Source: a bacterium (lineage in GTDB: Bacteria; Bacteroidota; Bacteroidia; Bacteroidales; Muribaculaceae). Taken from it: a stretch of DNA of 53,216 nucleotides. Every line of letters starts with the position of its first letter. The first letter of the stretch is position 1. The position numbers were made by a program, and so were the translations under genes. The notes below the pieces were generated by a model. That model ran no database searches. It was not told the DNA's origin and worked only from the letters and a program-made list of their open reading frames with translations. The DNA lies in assembly GCA_004561555.1 (NCBI GenBank), contig SFVH01000004.1:1-53216 (forward strand), in the 5' to 3' direction. Positions 43,022 to 51,835 of this stretch are shown here, in pieces.

Positions 43022-44362
43022 ATGAGATTAGTAGATACCATAAAAAATATCTGGAAGATTGAAGACTTACGTCAACGTCTTGTCATCACCTTCCTCTTGG
43101 TGTTGGTTTATCGCGTAGGTTGCTACGTGGTACTCCCGGGCATCGACCCTAACCAATTGGCGGCAATGAAAGACTTCACAAGCGGCGGCTTGATGCAACT
43201 GCTCGATATGTTCTCGGGCGGTGCATTCAGCCAAGCTTCAATCTTTGCATTGGGTATTATGCCTTACATTACGGCATCAATCGTTATCCAATTGCTCGGT
43301 ATGGTAATGCCTTACTTCCAGAAATTACAACGTGAGGGCGAAAGCGGACACATGAAGATTAATCAATACACTCGTTATCTCACCGTATTGATTCTTATCC
43401 TTCAAGCTCCCGCCTACCTCTACAACCTTGAATATCAAGTGAACTCGGCGCACGCCGGCACTATGGTGCTTGACGCATGGAGCAAGACTTATATGACAAT
43501 CATTCTTGCTGCAGGCTCAATGTTTATCATGTGGCTCGGTGAGCGCATCACTGACAAGGGTGTGGGTAATGGTATTTCGTTTATCATCCTCATCGGTATC
43601 ATCGCTCGCTTCCCGGGAGCAATCTCGGAAGAGTTTGTCGGACGTATCTCCGACGCTCAGGGCGGCTTGGTGATGCTCGTAGTTGAATTGATAGTGTTGT
43701 TTGCTGTGATTGCCGGTGCTGTGCTTTTGGTGCAAGGCACTCGCAAGGTGCCTGTGCAATATGCAAAGCGCATCATTGGCAACAAGCAATACGGTGGTGC
43801 CCGCCAATATATCCCGTTGAAGGTTAACGCTGCCGGCGTTATGCCTATCATCTTCGCTCAAGCGATAATGTTCATACCTTTGACTCTTGCAGGCTTTGGC
43901 TCTCAAGGTCAAGCGAGCTCATTCGTGCAAGCGTTGACCAATATGCAGGGATTTTGGTACAACCTCATTTATTTCTTGATGATTGTTGCGTTTACATATT
44001 TCTACACAGCCATCACAGTGCGTCCCACTCAGATGGCAGACGACATGAAGCGCAATAACGGATTTATTCCGGGAGTGAAGCCTGGCAAAAAAACTGCCGA
44101 CTATCTCGACTCCATAATGTCGAGAATCACTCTTCCGGGGTCAATCTTCTTGGGCATTGTTGCAATTATGCCGGCGTTTGCATCAATCTGCGGCGTTAAG
44201 CATAGTTTTGCACAATTCTTTGGTGGTACATCATTGCTCATTATGGTGGGTGTAGTGCTCGACACTCTTCAACAAATCGAAAGTCATTTGTTGATGCACC
44301 ACTACGATGGCTTGATGAAGTCAGGCAAATTAAAAGGTCGTACAACAGGACAAGGCTATTAA
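43022..44362 (+). CDS. secY: Preprotein translocase subunit SecY
   Basis: The 446-residue, ten-helix channel has a plug and pore region around GGAFSQASIFALGIMPYITA. The cytosolic loop RKVPVQYAKR contacts SecA and the ribosome. It carries all Sec-dependent exports, including the T9SS cargo and lipoproteins encoded in this window. Confidence 0.98.
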   Translation: MRLVDTIKNIWKIEDLRQRLVITFLLVLVYRVGCYVVLPGIDPNQLAAMKDFTSGGLMQLLDMFSGGAFSQASIFALGIMPYITASIVIQLLGMVMPYFQKLQREGESGHMKINQYTRYLTVLILILQAPAYLYNLEYQVNSAHAGTMVLDAWSKTYMTIILAAGSMFIMWLGERITDKGVGNGISFIILIGIIARFPGAISEEFVGRISDAQGGLVMLVVELIVLFAVIAGAVLLVQGTRKVPVQYAKRIIGNKQYGGARQYIPLKVNAAGVMPIIFAQAIMFIPLTLAGFGSQGQASSFVQALTNMQGFWYNLIYFLMIVAFTYFYTAITVRPTQMADDMKRNNGFIPGVKPGKKTADYLDSIMSRITLPGSIFLGIVAIMPAFASICGVKHSFAQFFGGTSLLIMVGVVLDTLQQIESHLLMHHYDGLMKSGKLKGRTTGQGY

Positions 44363-44374
44363 TTTACCGACAGA

Positions 44375-45148
44375 ATGATTTATCTGAAGACAGATGAAGA
44401 AATTGAGTTGATGCGTGTCAGTAATCTCCTTGTGGGAAAGACACTCGGCGAATTGTCAAAATGGATTGCCCCGGGGATTACGACGCTGAAACTCGACAAG
44501 ATAGCAGAAGAGTTCATTAGAGACAATGGAGGAGTGCCCGGATTTTTGGGCTATGGCGGCTTTCCCGCCACTCTCTGTGTAAGTGTCAACGAGACGGTGG
44601 TGCATGGCATCCCTTCCTCACAGACACTTCGCGAGGGCGATATTGTCAGCATCGATTGCGGAGCTGTTGTCAACGGTTATAACGGCGATTCAGCCTATAC
44701 CTTCGCCGTGGGCGAGGTCGACGAAAAGGTGAAACATCTCCTTGAAGTCACAAAAGCATCGCTCTACCTCGGCATCGAGCAAGCTATAGAAGGCAACCGC
44801 ATCGGTCACATAGGCAACGCCATCCAAGACTATTGTGAGCATCAAGGATTCACAGTGGTCAGAGAGATGACCGGTCATGGCATCGGCAAGAAGCTCCACG
44901 AAGAGCCTGCCGTCCCCAACTACGGACGACGCGGTGTAGGGGCATTGCTAAAGTCAGGAATGTGTATCGCCATCGAGCCGATGATAAATATGGGAAGCCG
45001 TAACATAGTAATCGAAAGCGACGGATGGACATGCCGTACGAAAGACCGCAAGCCCAGCGCACATTTCGAGCACACTGTGGCAATCCGCAAAGGAAAAGCC
45101 GATATCTTGTCTTCATTTGAATTTATTGAAGGCGAAAGCAAACAATAG
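44375..45148 (+). CDS. map: Type I methionine aminopeptidase
   Basis: The 257-residue enzyme has metal ligands recognisable in DCGAVVNGYNGD (two Asp), GHGIGKKLHE (His), AIEPM (Glu) and FEHTVAI (Glu). It removes initiator Met. The position between secY and infA is conserved in many bacteria. Confidence 0.97.
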   Translation: MIYLKTDEEIELMRVSNLLVGKTLGELSKWIAPGITTLKLDKIAEEFIRDNGGVPGFLGYGGFPATLCVSVNETVVHGIPSSQTLREGDIVSIDCGAVVNGYNGDSAYTFAVGEVDEKVKHLLEVTKASLYLGIEQAIEGNRIGHIGNAIQDYCEHQGFTVVREMTGHGIGKKLHEEPAVPNYGRRGVGALLKSGMCIAIEPMINMGSRNIVIESDGWTCRTKDRKPSAHFEHTVAIRKGKADILSSFEFIEGESKQ

Positions 45149-45193
45149 TAAACAACAGATAGATTTTTCAAACTACAAAAAAAAGAATTATTT

Positions 45194-45412
45194 ATGTCTA
45201 AGAAAGACGTTATCGAACAAGACGGAACAATTGTGGAAGCATTGTCGAATGCACAATTTAGAGTGGAACTCGAAAATGGTCATCAGATAATTTGCCACAT
45301 ATCCGGAAAAATGCGTATGCATTACATCAAGATACTTCCCGGCGACAAGGTAAGAGTAGAAATGAGTATCTACGACTTGACAAAAGGACGAATTGCTTTT
45401 AGATACAAATAA
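45194..45412 (+). CDS. infA: Translation initiation factor IF-1
   Basis: The 72-residue OB-fold protein begins MSKKDVIEQDGTIVEAL and contains the conserved GHQIICHISGKMRM. Length is exact for the family. Confidence 0.98.
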   Translation: MSKKDVIEQDGTIVEALSNAQFRVELENGHQIICHISGKMRMHYIKILPGDKVRVEMSIYDLTKGRIAFRYK

Positions 45413-45426
45413 AAAACAACAATACA

Positions 45427-45543
45427 ATGAAAGTAAGAGCATCAGTAAAAAAACGCACCCCGGACAGCAAGATTGTCAGAAGAAAAGGTCGCGTATATGT
45501 GATTAATAAGAAAAACCCGAAGTATAAACAACGTCAAGGATAA
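45427..45543 (+). CDS. rpmJ: 50S ribosomal protein L36, zinc-free form (bL36)
   Basis: The 38-residue gene begins MKVRASVKKRTPDSKIVRRK and ends KYKQRQG. The C-x2-C-x12-C-x4-H zinc ligands of the classical form are replaced by Thr11, Ser14, Asn27 and Tyr33-type residues, making it a zinc-independent variant. It lies 14 nt after infA. Confidence 0.95.
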   Translation: MKVRASVKKRTPDSKIVRRKGRVYVINKKNPKYKQRQG

Positions 45544-45576
45544 TTTATTATTTTTGCGAAAAATCATTAATAATTT

Positions 45577-45957
45577 ATGGCAGTAAGAATAGTTGGTGTA
45601 GACTTGCCCCAAAACAAGAGAGGAGAAATTGCCCTGACATATATCTTTGGCATCGGCCGTAGCTCGGCACAAAAGATATTAGCCACCGCAGGTGTAGATA
45701 AAGATATCAAGGTTCAAGATTGGACCGACGCTCAAGCAGCAGCAGTGCGTGAAGCAATTTCTGCAGGCTACAAAGTGGAAGGTGACCTCCGTAGCGAAAT
45801 CCAATTGAACATTAAGCGATTGATGGACATCGGTTGCTACCGCGGTATTCGTCACCGTAACGGTCTTCCCGTGCGTGGACAAAGCACTAAAAACAATGCG
45901 CGCACTCGTAAGGGTCGCAAAAAGACAGTTGCTAACAAGAAAAAAGCTACTAAATAA
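45577..45957 (+). CDS. rpsM: 30S ribosomal protein S13 (uS13)
   Basis: The 126-residue protein has RIVGVDLPQNKRGEIALTY, a helix-two-turn-helix region and the basic tail GRKKTVANKKKATK that contacts P-site tRNA. In E. coli the S4 regulatory site lies before this gene; here the gap is only 33 nt. Confidence 0.98.
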   Translation: MAVRIVGVDLPQNKRGEIALTYIFGIGRSSAQKILATAGVDKDIKVQDWTDAQAAAVREAISAGYKVEGDLRSEIQLNIKRLMDIGCYRGIRHRNGLPVRGQSTKNNARTRKGRKKTVANKKKATK

Positions 45958-45966
45958 AATTAAAGT

Positions 45967-46356
45967 ATGGCAAAAAAAACAGTCGCAGCAAAGAAGAGAA
46001 ATGTTAAGATTGACGGCGTAGGTCAATTACATGTTCACTCATCTTTCAACAACATTATTGTTTGCTTGGCAAACAGTGAAGGTCAAGTCATCTCCTGGTC
46101 AAGCGCCGGCAAGATGGGCTTCCGTGGTTCAAAAAAGAACACCCCGTATGCAGCACAAATGGCAGCACAAGACTGCGCAAAGGTGGCTTACGACTTGGGC
46201 TTGCGCAAGGTGAAGGCTTACGTTAAGGGTCCCGGCAACGGACGCGAATCGGCAATCCGCACCGTACACGGCGCCGGCATCGAAGTAACCGAAATTATCG
46301 ACGTTACTCCGCTTCCACATAATGGTTGTCGTCCTCCTAAAAGAAGAAGAGTATAA
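45967..46356 (+). CDS. rpsK: 30S ribosomal protein S11 (uS11)
   Basis: The 129-residue platform protein has HVHSSFNNIIVCLANSEG and the C-terminal PLPHNGCRPPKRRRV. Confidence 0.98.
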   Translation: MAKKTVAAKKRNVKIDGVGQLHVHSSFNNIIVCLANSEGQVISWSSAGKMGFRGSKKNTPYAAQMAAQDCAKVAYDLGLRKVKAYVKGPGNGRESAIRTVHGAGIEVTEIIDVTPLPHNGCRPPKRRRV

Positions 46357-46479
46357 TCTTCATTAATAATTATTCGAAGGCCCGCCGATGTGAAATAGAT
46401 TGCACTATCAACCACCTCTCTGCAATCGCGGCTGCACTAAGCGGTGCCCGACAAACTTTAATTTTAAAACTAAACAAAA
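46357..46479 (+). promoter_or_regulatory. 123-nt structured spacer before rpsD, candidate S4 leader
   Basis: This is the second-largest gap in the operon. GATTGCA (46398-46404) pairs exactly with TGCAATC (46421-46427). CCGC (about 46383) can pair with GCGG (about 46428), and GCAC-TAAGCG-GTGC forms a small following hairpin. It is unusually GC-rich compared with other spacers. S4 is the autogenous regulator of the alpha operon in E. coli. I recall rpsD leaders being proposed in Bacteroidia but could not check this. Confidence 0.55.
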
Positions 46480-47085
46480 ATGGCAAGATATACCGGACCA
46501 AAAAGTAAAATTGCAAGAAAATTCGGCGAACCCATTTTCGGCGAGGACAAAGTCCTTTCAAAGAAAAATTATGCTCCGGGTCAGCATGGTGCCAATCGTC
46601 GTCGCAAGACTTCTGAATATGGCAAACAGTTGCTCGAAAAGCAAAAAGCCAAATACACTTACGGCGTGTTGGAGAAACAATTCCGTAACCTCTTCGAAAA
46701 AGCTGAGCGCACCAAGGGTGTGACCGGTGAAGTGCTTTTGCAACTTCTCGAAGCTCGTTTGGACAATGTTGTCTATCGCCTCGGCATCGCTCCCACTCGC
46801 GACGCAGCTCGTCAGTTGGTGTCTCACCGTCACATCACCGTCAACGGCAGTGTGCTCAATATCCCGAGCTACAGCGTTAAGCCGGGCGACGTGATAGCTG
46901 TACGCGAAAAGTCGAAATCTCTTGAAGTCATCGCAGACGCGCTTGCCGGCTTCAATCACAGCAAATATCCTTGGATTGAATGGGACGAAAGCATCAAGGG
47001 TGGTAAATTCCTTCACCTCCCCCAACGCGAAGATATCCCCGAAAATATCAAGGAACAAGCAATCGTCGAGTTGTATTCTAAATAA
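46480..47085 (+). CDS. rpsD: 30S ribosomal protein S4 (uS4)
   Basis: The 201-residue primary-binding protein has the S4 RNA-binding domain around RLDNVVYRLGIAPTRDAARQ and VNIPSYSVKPGDVI-type residues (LNIPSYSVKPGDVI). It is preceded by the structured spacer. Confidence 0.98.
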   Translation: MARYTGPKSKIARKFGEPIFGEDKVLSKKNYAPGQHGANRRRKTSEYGKQLLEKQKAKYTYGVLEKQFRNLFEKAERTKGVTGEVLLQLLEARLDNVVYRLGIAPTRDAARQLVSHRHITVNGSVLNIPSYSVKPGDVIAVREKSKSLEVIADALAGFNHSKYPWIEWDESIKGGKFLHLPQREDIPENIKEQAIVELYSK

Positions 47086-47101
47086 TAAATTGTAAGAATC
47101 C

Positions 47102-48097
47102 ATGGCTATTTTAGCATTTCAGAAACCTGATAAAGTATTAATGCTCGAGGCTGACTCTCATTTCGGCAAGTTCGAGTTCCGTCCTTTGGAACCGGGCTAT
47201 GGCGTCACTGTCGGCAACGCGCTTCGAAGAATATTGCTTTCTTCGCTCGAGGGCTGGGCTATTTCGTCGATACGCATTGACGGCGTACAACACGAATTTG
47301 CCACTATCCCCGGTGTTTTGGAAGATGTGACTAACATCATCTTAAATCTGAAGAAAGTGCGCTTCAAGCATATTGTTGACAACGATGAGCCGGCTTCAGG
47401 AAAGATTAACGTATCGGGTAAAGAAGTCTTGACAGCCGGTGATTTGGGCAAGGAACTCTCGGGTTTTGAGGTCCTCAACCCCGACTTGGTGATTTGCCAC
47501 ATTGACCCCACTGTGGCTTCATTCACGATGGACTTTACAATTAACAAGGGTCGTGGCTATGTACCTGCCGACGAAAACGTTCAACCGACCGATGCCGTCG
47601 ACGTAATTGCTATCGACTCTATTTACACTCCGATTGTCAATGTGAAATACACGGTAGAAAACTATCGTGTAGAGCAAAAGACCGACTACGAAAAATTAGT
47701 GCTTGAGATTTCTACCGATGGCTCCATCCATCCGAAAGAAGCCCTCAAGGAAGCCGCTAAAATCCTCATTTATCACTTTATGCTCTTCTCTGATGAGAAA
47801 ATCACTCTCGAAACTACCGAGATTGAAGGCAACGAAGAGTTTGATGAGGATGTGCTCCACATGCGTCAACTCCTTAAGCAAAAGCTCGTTGATATGGACC
47901 TCTCCGTGCGCGCGCTTAACTGCTTGAAGAGTGCTGAAGTGGAAACACTCGGTGAACTCGTGCAATTTAACAAGACCGACTTGCTGAAGTTCCGCAACTT
48001 CGGTAAAAAGTCGCTCACCGAACTTGACGAGCTTCTCGCTAACTTGAACCTTTCGTTTGGAATGGACATTTCAAAGTTTAAATTAGATAAAGAATAA
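47102..48097 (+). CDS. rpoA: RNA polymerase alpha subunit
   Basis: The 331-residue protein has the N-terminal dimerisation domain with VGNALRRILLSSLEGWAI and the C-terminal domain with SVRALNCLKSAEVETLGEL and FGKKSLTEL. Length is normal, so the promoter-binding CTD is complete. Confidence 0.98.
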   Translation: MAILAFQKPDKVLMLEADSHFGKFEFRPLEPGYGVTVGNALRRILLSSLEGWAISSIRIDGVQHEFATIPGVLEDVTNIILNLKKVRFKHIVDNDEPASGKINVSGKEVLTAGDLGKELSGFEVLNPDLVICHIDPTVASFTMDFTINKGRGYVPADENVQPTDAVDVIAIDSIYTPIVNVKYTVENYRVEQKTDYEKLVLEISTDGSIHPKEALKEAAKILIYHFMLFSDEKITLETTEIEGNEEFDEDVLHMRQLLKQKLVDMDLSVRALNCLKSAEVETLGELVQFNKTDLLKFRNFGKKSLTELDELLANLNLSFGMDISKFKLDKE

Positions 48098-48102
48098 CAA
48101 CA

Positions 48103-48594
48103 ATGAGACACAATAAGAAAATCAACCACTTAAGCCGTAAGAAAGCGCATCTCGACGCAACGTTGGCCAACATGACAATCTCCTTGATCATGCACAAGCG
48201 CATCTTCACGACTTTGGCTAAGGCTAAGGCTCTTCGCAAATATGCAGAGCCAATCATCAATCGCGCTAAAGACGATACCACCAATTCTCGTCGTGTAGTG
48301 TTCAGCTACCTCCAAAACAAGGCTGCCGTAACTGAGCTCTTCCAAGAAATTGCGCAAAAGATTGCAGACCGTCCCGGTGGCTACACTCGCATTCTTAAGA
48401 CCGGCAACCGTCTTGGTGACAATGCCAAGACTTGCTTCATTGAGCTCGTTGACTACAACGAAAATATGCTTAAGACTGCCGCTAAGAAGTCGACGCGCAC
48501 TCGTCGCTCTCGCAAAGCAGCTCCGGCTGCTGAGGCTCCTGTTGCCGAGGCTCCGGCTACAGAGGCTCCGGCTGAAGAAAAAGCTGCAGAATAA
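48103..48594 (+). CDS. rplQ: 50S ribosomal protein L17 (bL17) with acidic Ala/Pro-rich tail
   Basis: The 163-residue protein has a normal L17 core to about residue 127 (MRHNKKINHLSRKKAHL, RILKTGNRLGDNAK). A tail of repeated APA/EAP units follows (about 138-163), built from near-identical GAGGCTCC-type codon repeats. It is the last gene of the operon and is followed by a perfect-palindrome terminator. Confidence 0.97.
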   Translation: MRHNKKINHLSRKKAHLDATLANMTISLIMHKRIFTTLAKAKALRKYAEPIINRAKDDTTNSRRVVFSYLQNKAAVTELFQEIAQKIADRPGGYTRILKTGNRLGDNAKTCFIELVDYNENMLKTAAKKSTRTRRSRKAAPAAEAPVAEAPATEAPAEEKAAE

Positions 48595-48621
48595 TCAGAT
48601 ATCTCAACTGATTAAGATAGA

Positions 48622-48649
48622 AAAGGCTGTGTCGATCGACACAGCCTTT
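48622..48649. terminator. Perfect 28-bp palindromic terminator of the ribosomal operon
   Basis: AAAGGCTGTGTCGA is followed immediately by its exact complement TCGACACAGCCTTT, with a T-run on both strands. It ends the operon and can also stop convergent argB transcription. Confidence 0.92.
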
Positions 48650-48694
48650 TTGTTGATTATTGGTGCAAAAGGTTAATCCCTATAACGATTATAG

Positions 48695-49471
48695 CTAAAG
48701 GCAAATTTTTGTGCCCGAATAAGGGTCGGCGATATGGTCGGCTCTTGTGATAAGCACCTCGGTCACACCGGCTTCGACGCAGTCCATAGCATTATCCAGC
48801 TTCGGCAACATTCCTCCGCTCACAATGCCCCTCTGCTTAATGTCGGCGAGCACTGCCGGGGTGATTGTCGGGATTACACTGTTGTCGTCGTTTTCGTCGG
48901 CAAGTACGCCTGCTTTTTCAAAGCAAAACATCAATGTCACATCGTAAAGTTTGGCTAATGCCTTGGCTGTCTCTGCCGCCATCGTGTCGGCATTAGTGTT
49001 GAGCAGTTGCCCATTGCCGTCGTGGGTGAGAGGCGCAATCACCGGGCATACATCGGCATTAATAAGTGTTGCCAAAGCCTTTGCATCGACTTCTTTCACA
49101 TCGCCCACCCATCCGTAGTCGACGGTCTTCACCGGTCGCTTTTCGCTTCTGACGATGCCCATATCAGCGCCGGTAAGTCCTAGGGCATTGATGTTGTGGG
49201 CTTGCAGCTGTGCCACAATCTTTTTATTTACCAGCCCGGCATACACCATTGTCACCACCTCGAGCATCTTGTCGTCGGTCACCCGTCGCCCTTCCACCAT
49301 TATCGTTTCGATGCCCAATTTGGCTGCCATAGCGGTTGCAGAGCGGCCGCCGCCATGCACAAGGAGCTTCTTCCCTTCCACTTTGCGGAAATCATTAAGC
49401 AGGAGATGCAAGCTGTCGGGTGTTTCCACAATTTTGCCGCCCACTTTCACTATCGTTAGTTTCTCTTTCAT
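48695..49471 (-). CDS. argB: Acetylglutamate kinase (N-acyl-glutamate kinase)
   Basis: The 258-residue amino-acid kinase fold protein has KVGGKIV at the start, HGGGRSATAMAAKLG for substrate binding and NTNADTMAAETAKAL near the nucleotide site. It phosphorylates the N-acyl glutamate in arginine synthesis. In several Bacteroidetes the acyl group is succinyl, not acetyl, so the substrate is uncertain. No other arg biosynthesis gene is adjacent. Confidence 0.93.
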   Translation of the reverse strand: MKEKLTIVKVGGKIVETPDSLHLLLNDFRKVEGKKLLVHGGGRSATAMAAKLGIETIMVEGRRVTDDKMLEVVTMVYAGLVNKKIVAQLQAHNINALGLTGADMGIVRSEKRPVKTVDYGWVGDVKEVDAKALATLINADVCPVIAPLTHDGNGQLLNTNADTMAAETAKALAKLYDVTLMFCFEKAGVLADENDDNSVIPTITPAVLADIKQRGIVSGGMLPKLDNAMDCVEAGVTEVLITRADHIADPYSGTKICL

Positions 49472-49496
49472 TGTTCAAGTATTTTTTTGTTGGATG

Positions 49497-49504
49497 CAAA
49501 GGTA
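49497..49504 (-). promoter_or_regulatory. Predicted -7 box for argB
   Basis: The reverse strand reads TACCTTTG, 26 nt before the argB ATG. Confidence 0.55.
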
Positions 49505-49555
49505 GCAAAAATCAAATATTTTTGAGCATTTGTCAAACGGATAAAAACTTTTTAT

Positions 49556-49563
49556 TATTTTTG
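49556..49563 (+). promoter_or_regulatory. Predicted -7 box for the RNase R gene
   Basis: TATTTTTG (TAnnTTTG) lies 20 nt before the ATG at 49584. TTTG at 49529-49532 is 23 nt upstream, slightly beyond the usual spacing. Confidence 0.5.
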
Positions 49564-49583
49564 TAGAAATAGAACAATGTAGT

Positions 49584-51831
49584 ATGGCATCAAAATCAAA
49601 AGTAAAGCCCATAAAGGCAGCCTTAAAAACGATGGTGGTTGATTTCTTCAATAGCCATCATAACGAAACATTTAACTACAAGCAGGTGGCGGTGAGCCAG
49701 GGCATCACCGGTCGCACAAATCAATATTTAATAGCCGATATACTCGACGATTTGACACTCGAGGGCTTTCTCGTGGAGCTTGTGCCCGGCAAATATCGCG
49801 CATCAGAAATCACAGCCTCTGCCGAGGGCACATTTGTGCGCCGCAGCAATGGCAAAAATAGCGTGATTGTCGATGGCAGCGAGGTGCCGGTGTTTGTCGC
49901 TGAGCGCAATTCGATGCATGCCCTCAACGGCGACCGTGTGAAAGTCCATCTCAGTGCTCAGCGCAAGGGCTATGAGCCGGAAGCTCAAGTGATAGAAATC
50001 ATTGAAAAGAAAGACCAAGTGTTTATCGGAACTCTCAAGGTGGAGAAAAATTTCGCATTCTTATGCACCGATAGCAAATATCTTGCTTGCGACATCTTTA
50101 TTCCCAAGAGTAAACTCAAAGGCGGTCAGACCGGTGATAAGGCAATAGCCAAAATCGTGGAGTGGAACGATGATGACAAAAACCCCATCGGCGACATTGT
50201 GGATATCCTCGGCAAGACCGGCGAAAACAATTCGGAGATGAATGCCATCCTTGCCGAATATGGTTTGCCCTACGTTTATCCGAAAAATGTGGAAGCTGCC
50301 GCCGATAAGATTGATGCCGGCATCACTCCCGAAGAAATAGCTCGCCGTGAAGATATGCGAGGCGTGACGACATTCACTATCGACCCTCGTGATGCCAAAG
50401 ACTTCGACGATGCTCTCTCCATACGCCGTCTGTCCTCCGGTCGTTGGGAGGTGGGAGTGCATATTGCCGACGTCACCCATTATGTGCATCCCGGCACGAT
50501 TATCGACAAAGAAGCCGAGAAGCGAGCCACTTCGGTGTATCTCGTTGACCGCACCATCCCTATGCTGCCCGAGCATCTTTGCAACGGCATCTGCTCGCTC
50601 CGCCCCAACGAAGAGAAATTGGCATATTCTTGTATCTTTGAGATGGACGACGAAGCAAATATCCTCGACCACCGCATCCGCAAAACCGTAATTCTCAGCG
50701 ACCGTCGCTTCACTTATGAGGAAGCCCAGCAAATCATCGAAACCAAGGAGGGTGACTTCAAAGACGAGGTGCTCGCTCTCGACAGTCTTGCTAAAAAATT
50801 ACGTAAACGCCGCTTCGACAACGGGTCGGTGGCTTTCGATAGAGTGGAAGTGAGATTTGAGATTGATGATAAAGGGCATCCGATAAAAGTGTTTTTCAAA
50901 GAGTCAAAAGATGCCAATAAGCTGGTAGAAGAGTTTATGCTTCTTGCAAATAAGCAGGTAGCTACAGCAATAGGAAAGCCCGGCGATAAAAAGAAGGCGA
51001 AACCTTTTGTGTATCGTATCCACGACAATCCCGACCCTGACAAGTTGAGTAACTTTGCCGAAATAGCCTCACGCTTCGGATATAAACTGAAGACTGTGGG
51101 CAAACGGTCGGCGGTCAACAACTCTCTCAACAAGATGCTTACCTCCGTAAAAGGTCAGCCGGAAGAAAATCTGCTTTCAATCCTCGCCATCCGCTCAATG
51201 GCTAAGGCTGTCTACTCAACGGTAAATGTGGGACACTACGGCTTGGCATTCGACTATTACACCCACTTCACTTCACCCATCCGTCGCTATCCCGATATGA
51301 TGGTGCAGCGGTGGACGTGCCGTGAACAAAGACAAGCTGGAGGCGGAATGTAAACACTCCTCAGACATGGAGCAGCTGGCAGCCAATGCCGAACGCGCCT
51401 CAATAAAATACAAGCAAGTAGAGTTTATGGCAGACCACCTCGGCGAAGAATACCAAGGCTCTGTGTCGGGCGTCACCGAGTGGGGATTGTATGTGGAAAT
51501 CGACGAAAACAAATGTGAAGGCATGGTGCCTATTAGAGACCTCGACGATGATTATTACGAATTTGACGAGAAAAACTATTGCCTTATCGGGCGTCGAAAA
51601 AAGCACATCTATCAGTTGGGCGATAAGCTCACGGTGAAGGTGGCGCGTACCGACTTAAATCGCAAAATCCTTGACTTCGCTCTCGCAGGCGACAGCATCA
51701 TCAAGCACGAAGACAAGCCGCTACTCACCAAAAACGGCGACCTTGTTCCCGTGAAGTCAAAAAAATCAAAGAAATCAAAAAAGGGCTCGTCAAAAAGGTC
51801 GACCAAAAAGTCATCAAAGAAAAACAAATAA
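49584..51831 (+). pseudogene. rnr: Ribonuclease R, split by a frameshift at about 51306
   Basis: The first frame (49584-51353) encodes the N-terminal helical/OB region, cold-shock domains and most of the RNB catalytic domain. RNB shows DPRDAKDFDDALS (about 267-279) and ends at TSPIRRYPDMMV, after which the reading is nonsense. The second frame resumes as GGRAVNKDKLEAE (from 51310) and carries the end of RNB, the S1 domain (GVTEWGLYVEID) and a Lys/Ser-rich tail. Family members have about HRLLxxYL between MMV and GGR. The junction therefore looks like a deletion of about 23 nt. The split product would lack S1 and the end of RNB, unless this is a sequencing or assembly error. Confidence 0.88.
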
Positions 51832-51835
51832 CTAA

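Noticed and set aside
51322..51831. Independent S1-domain protein gene
   Set aside because: It continues RNase R exactly at the frameshift; kept as part of the broken rnr, although separate translation is noted as a possibility.
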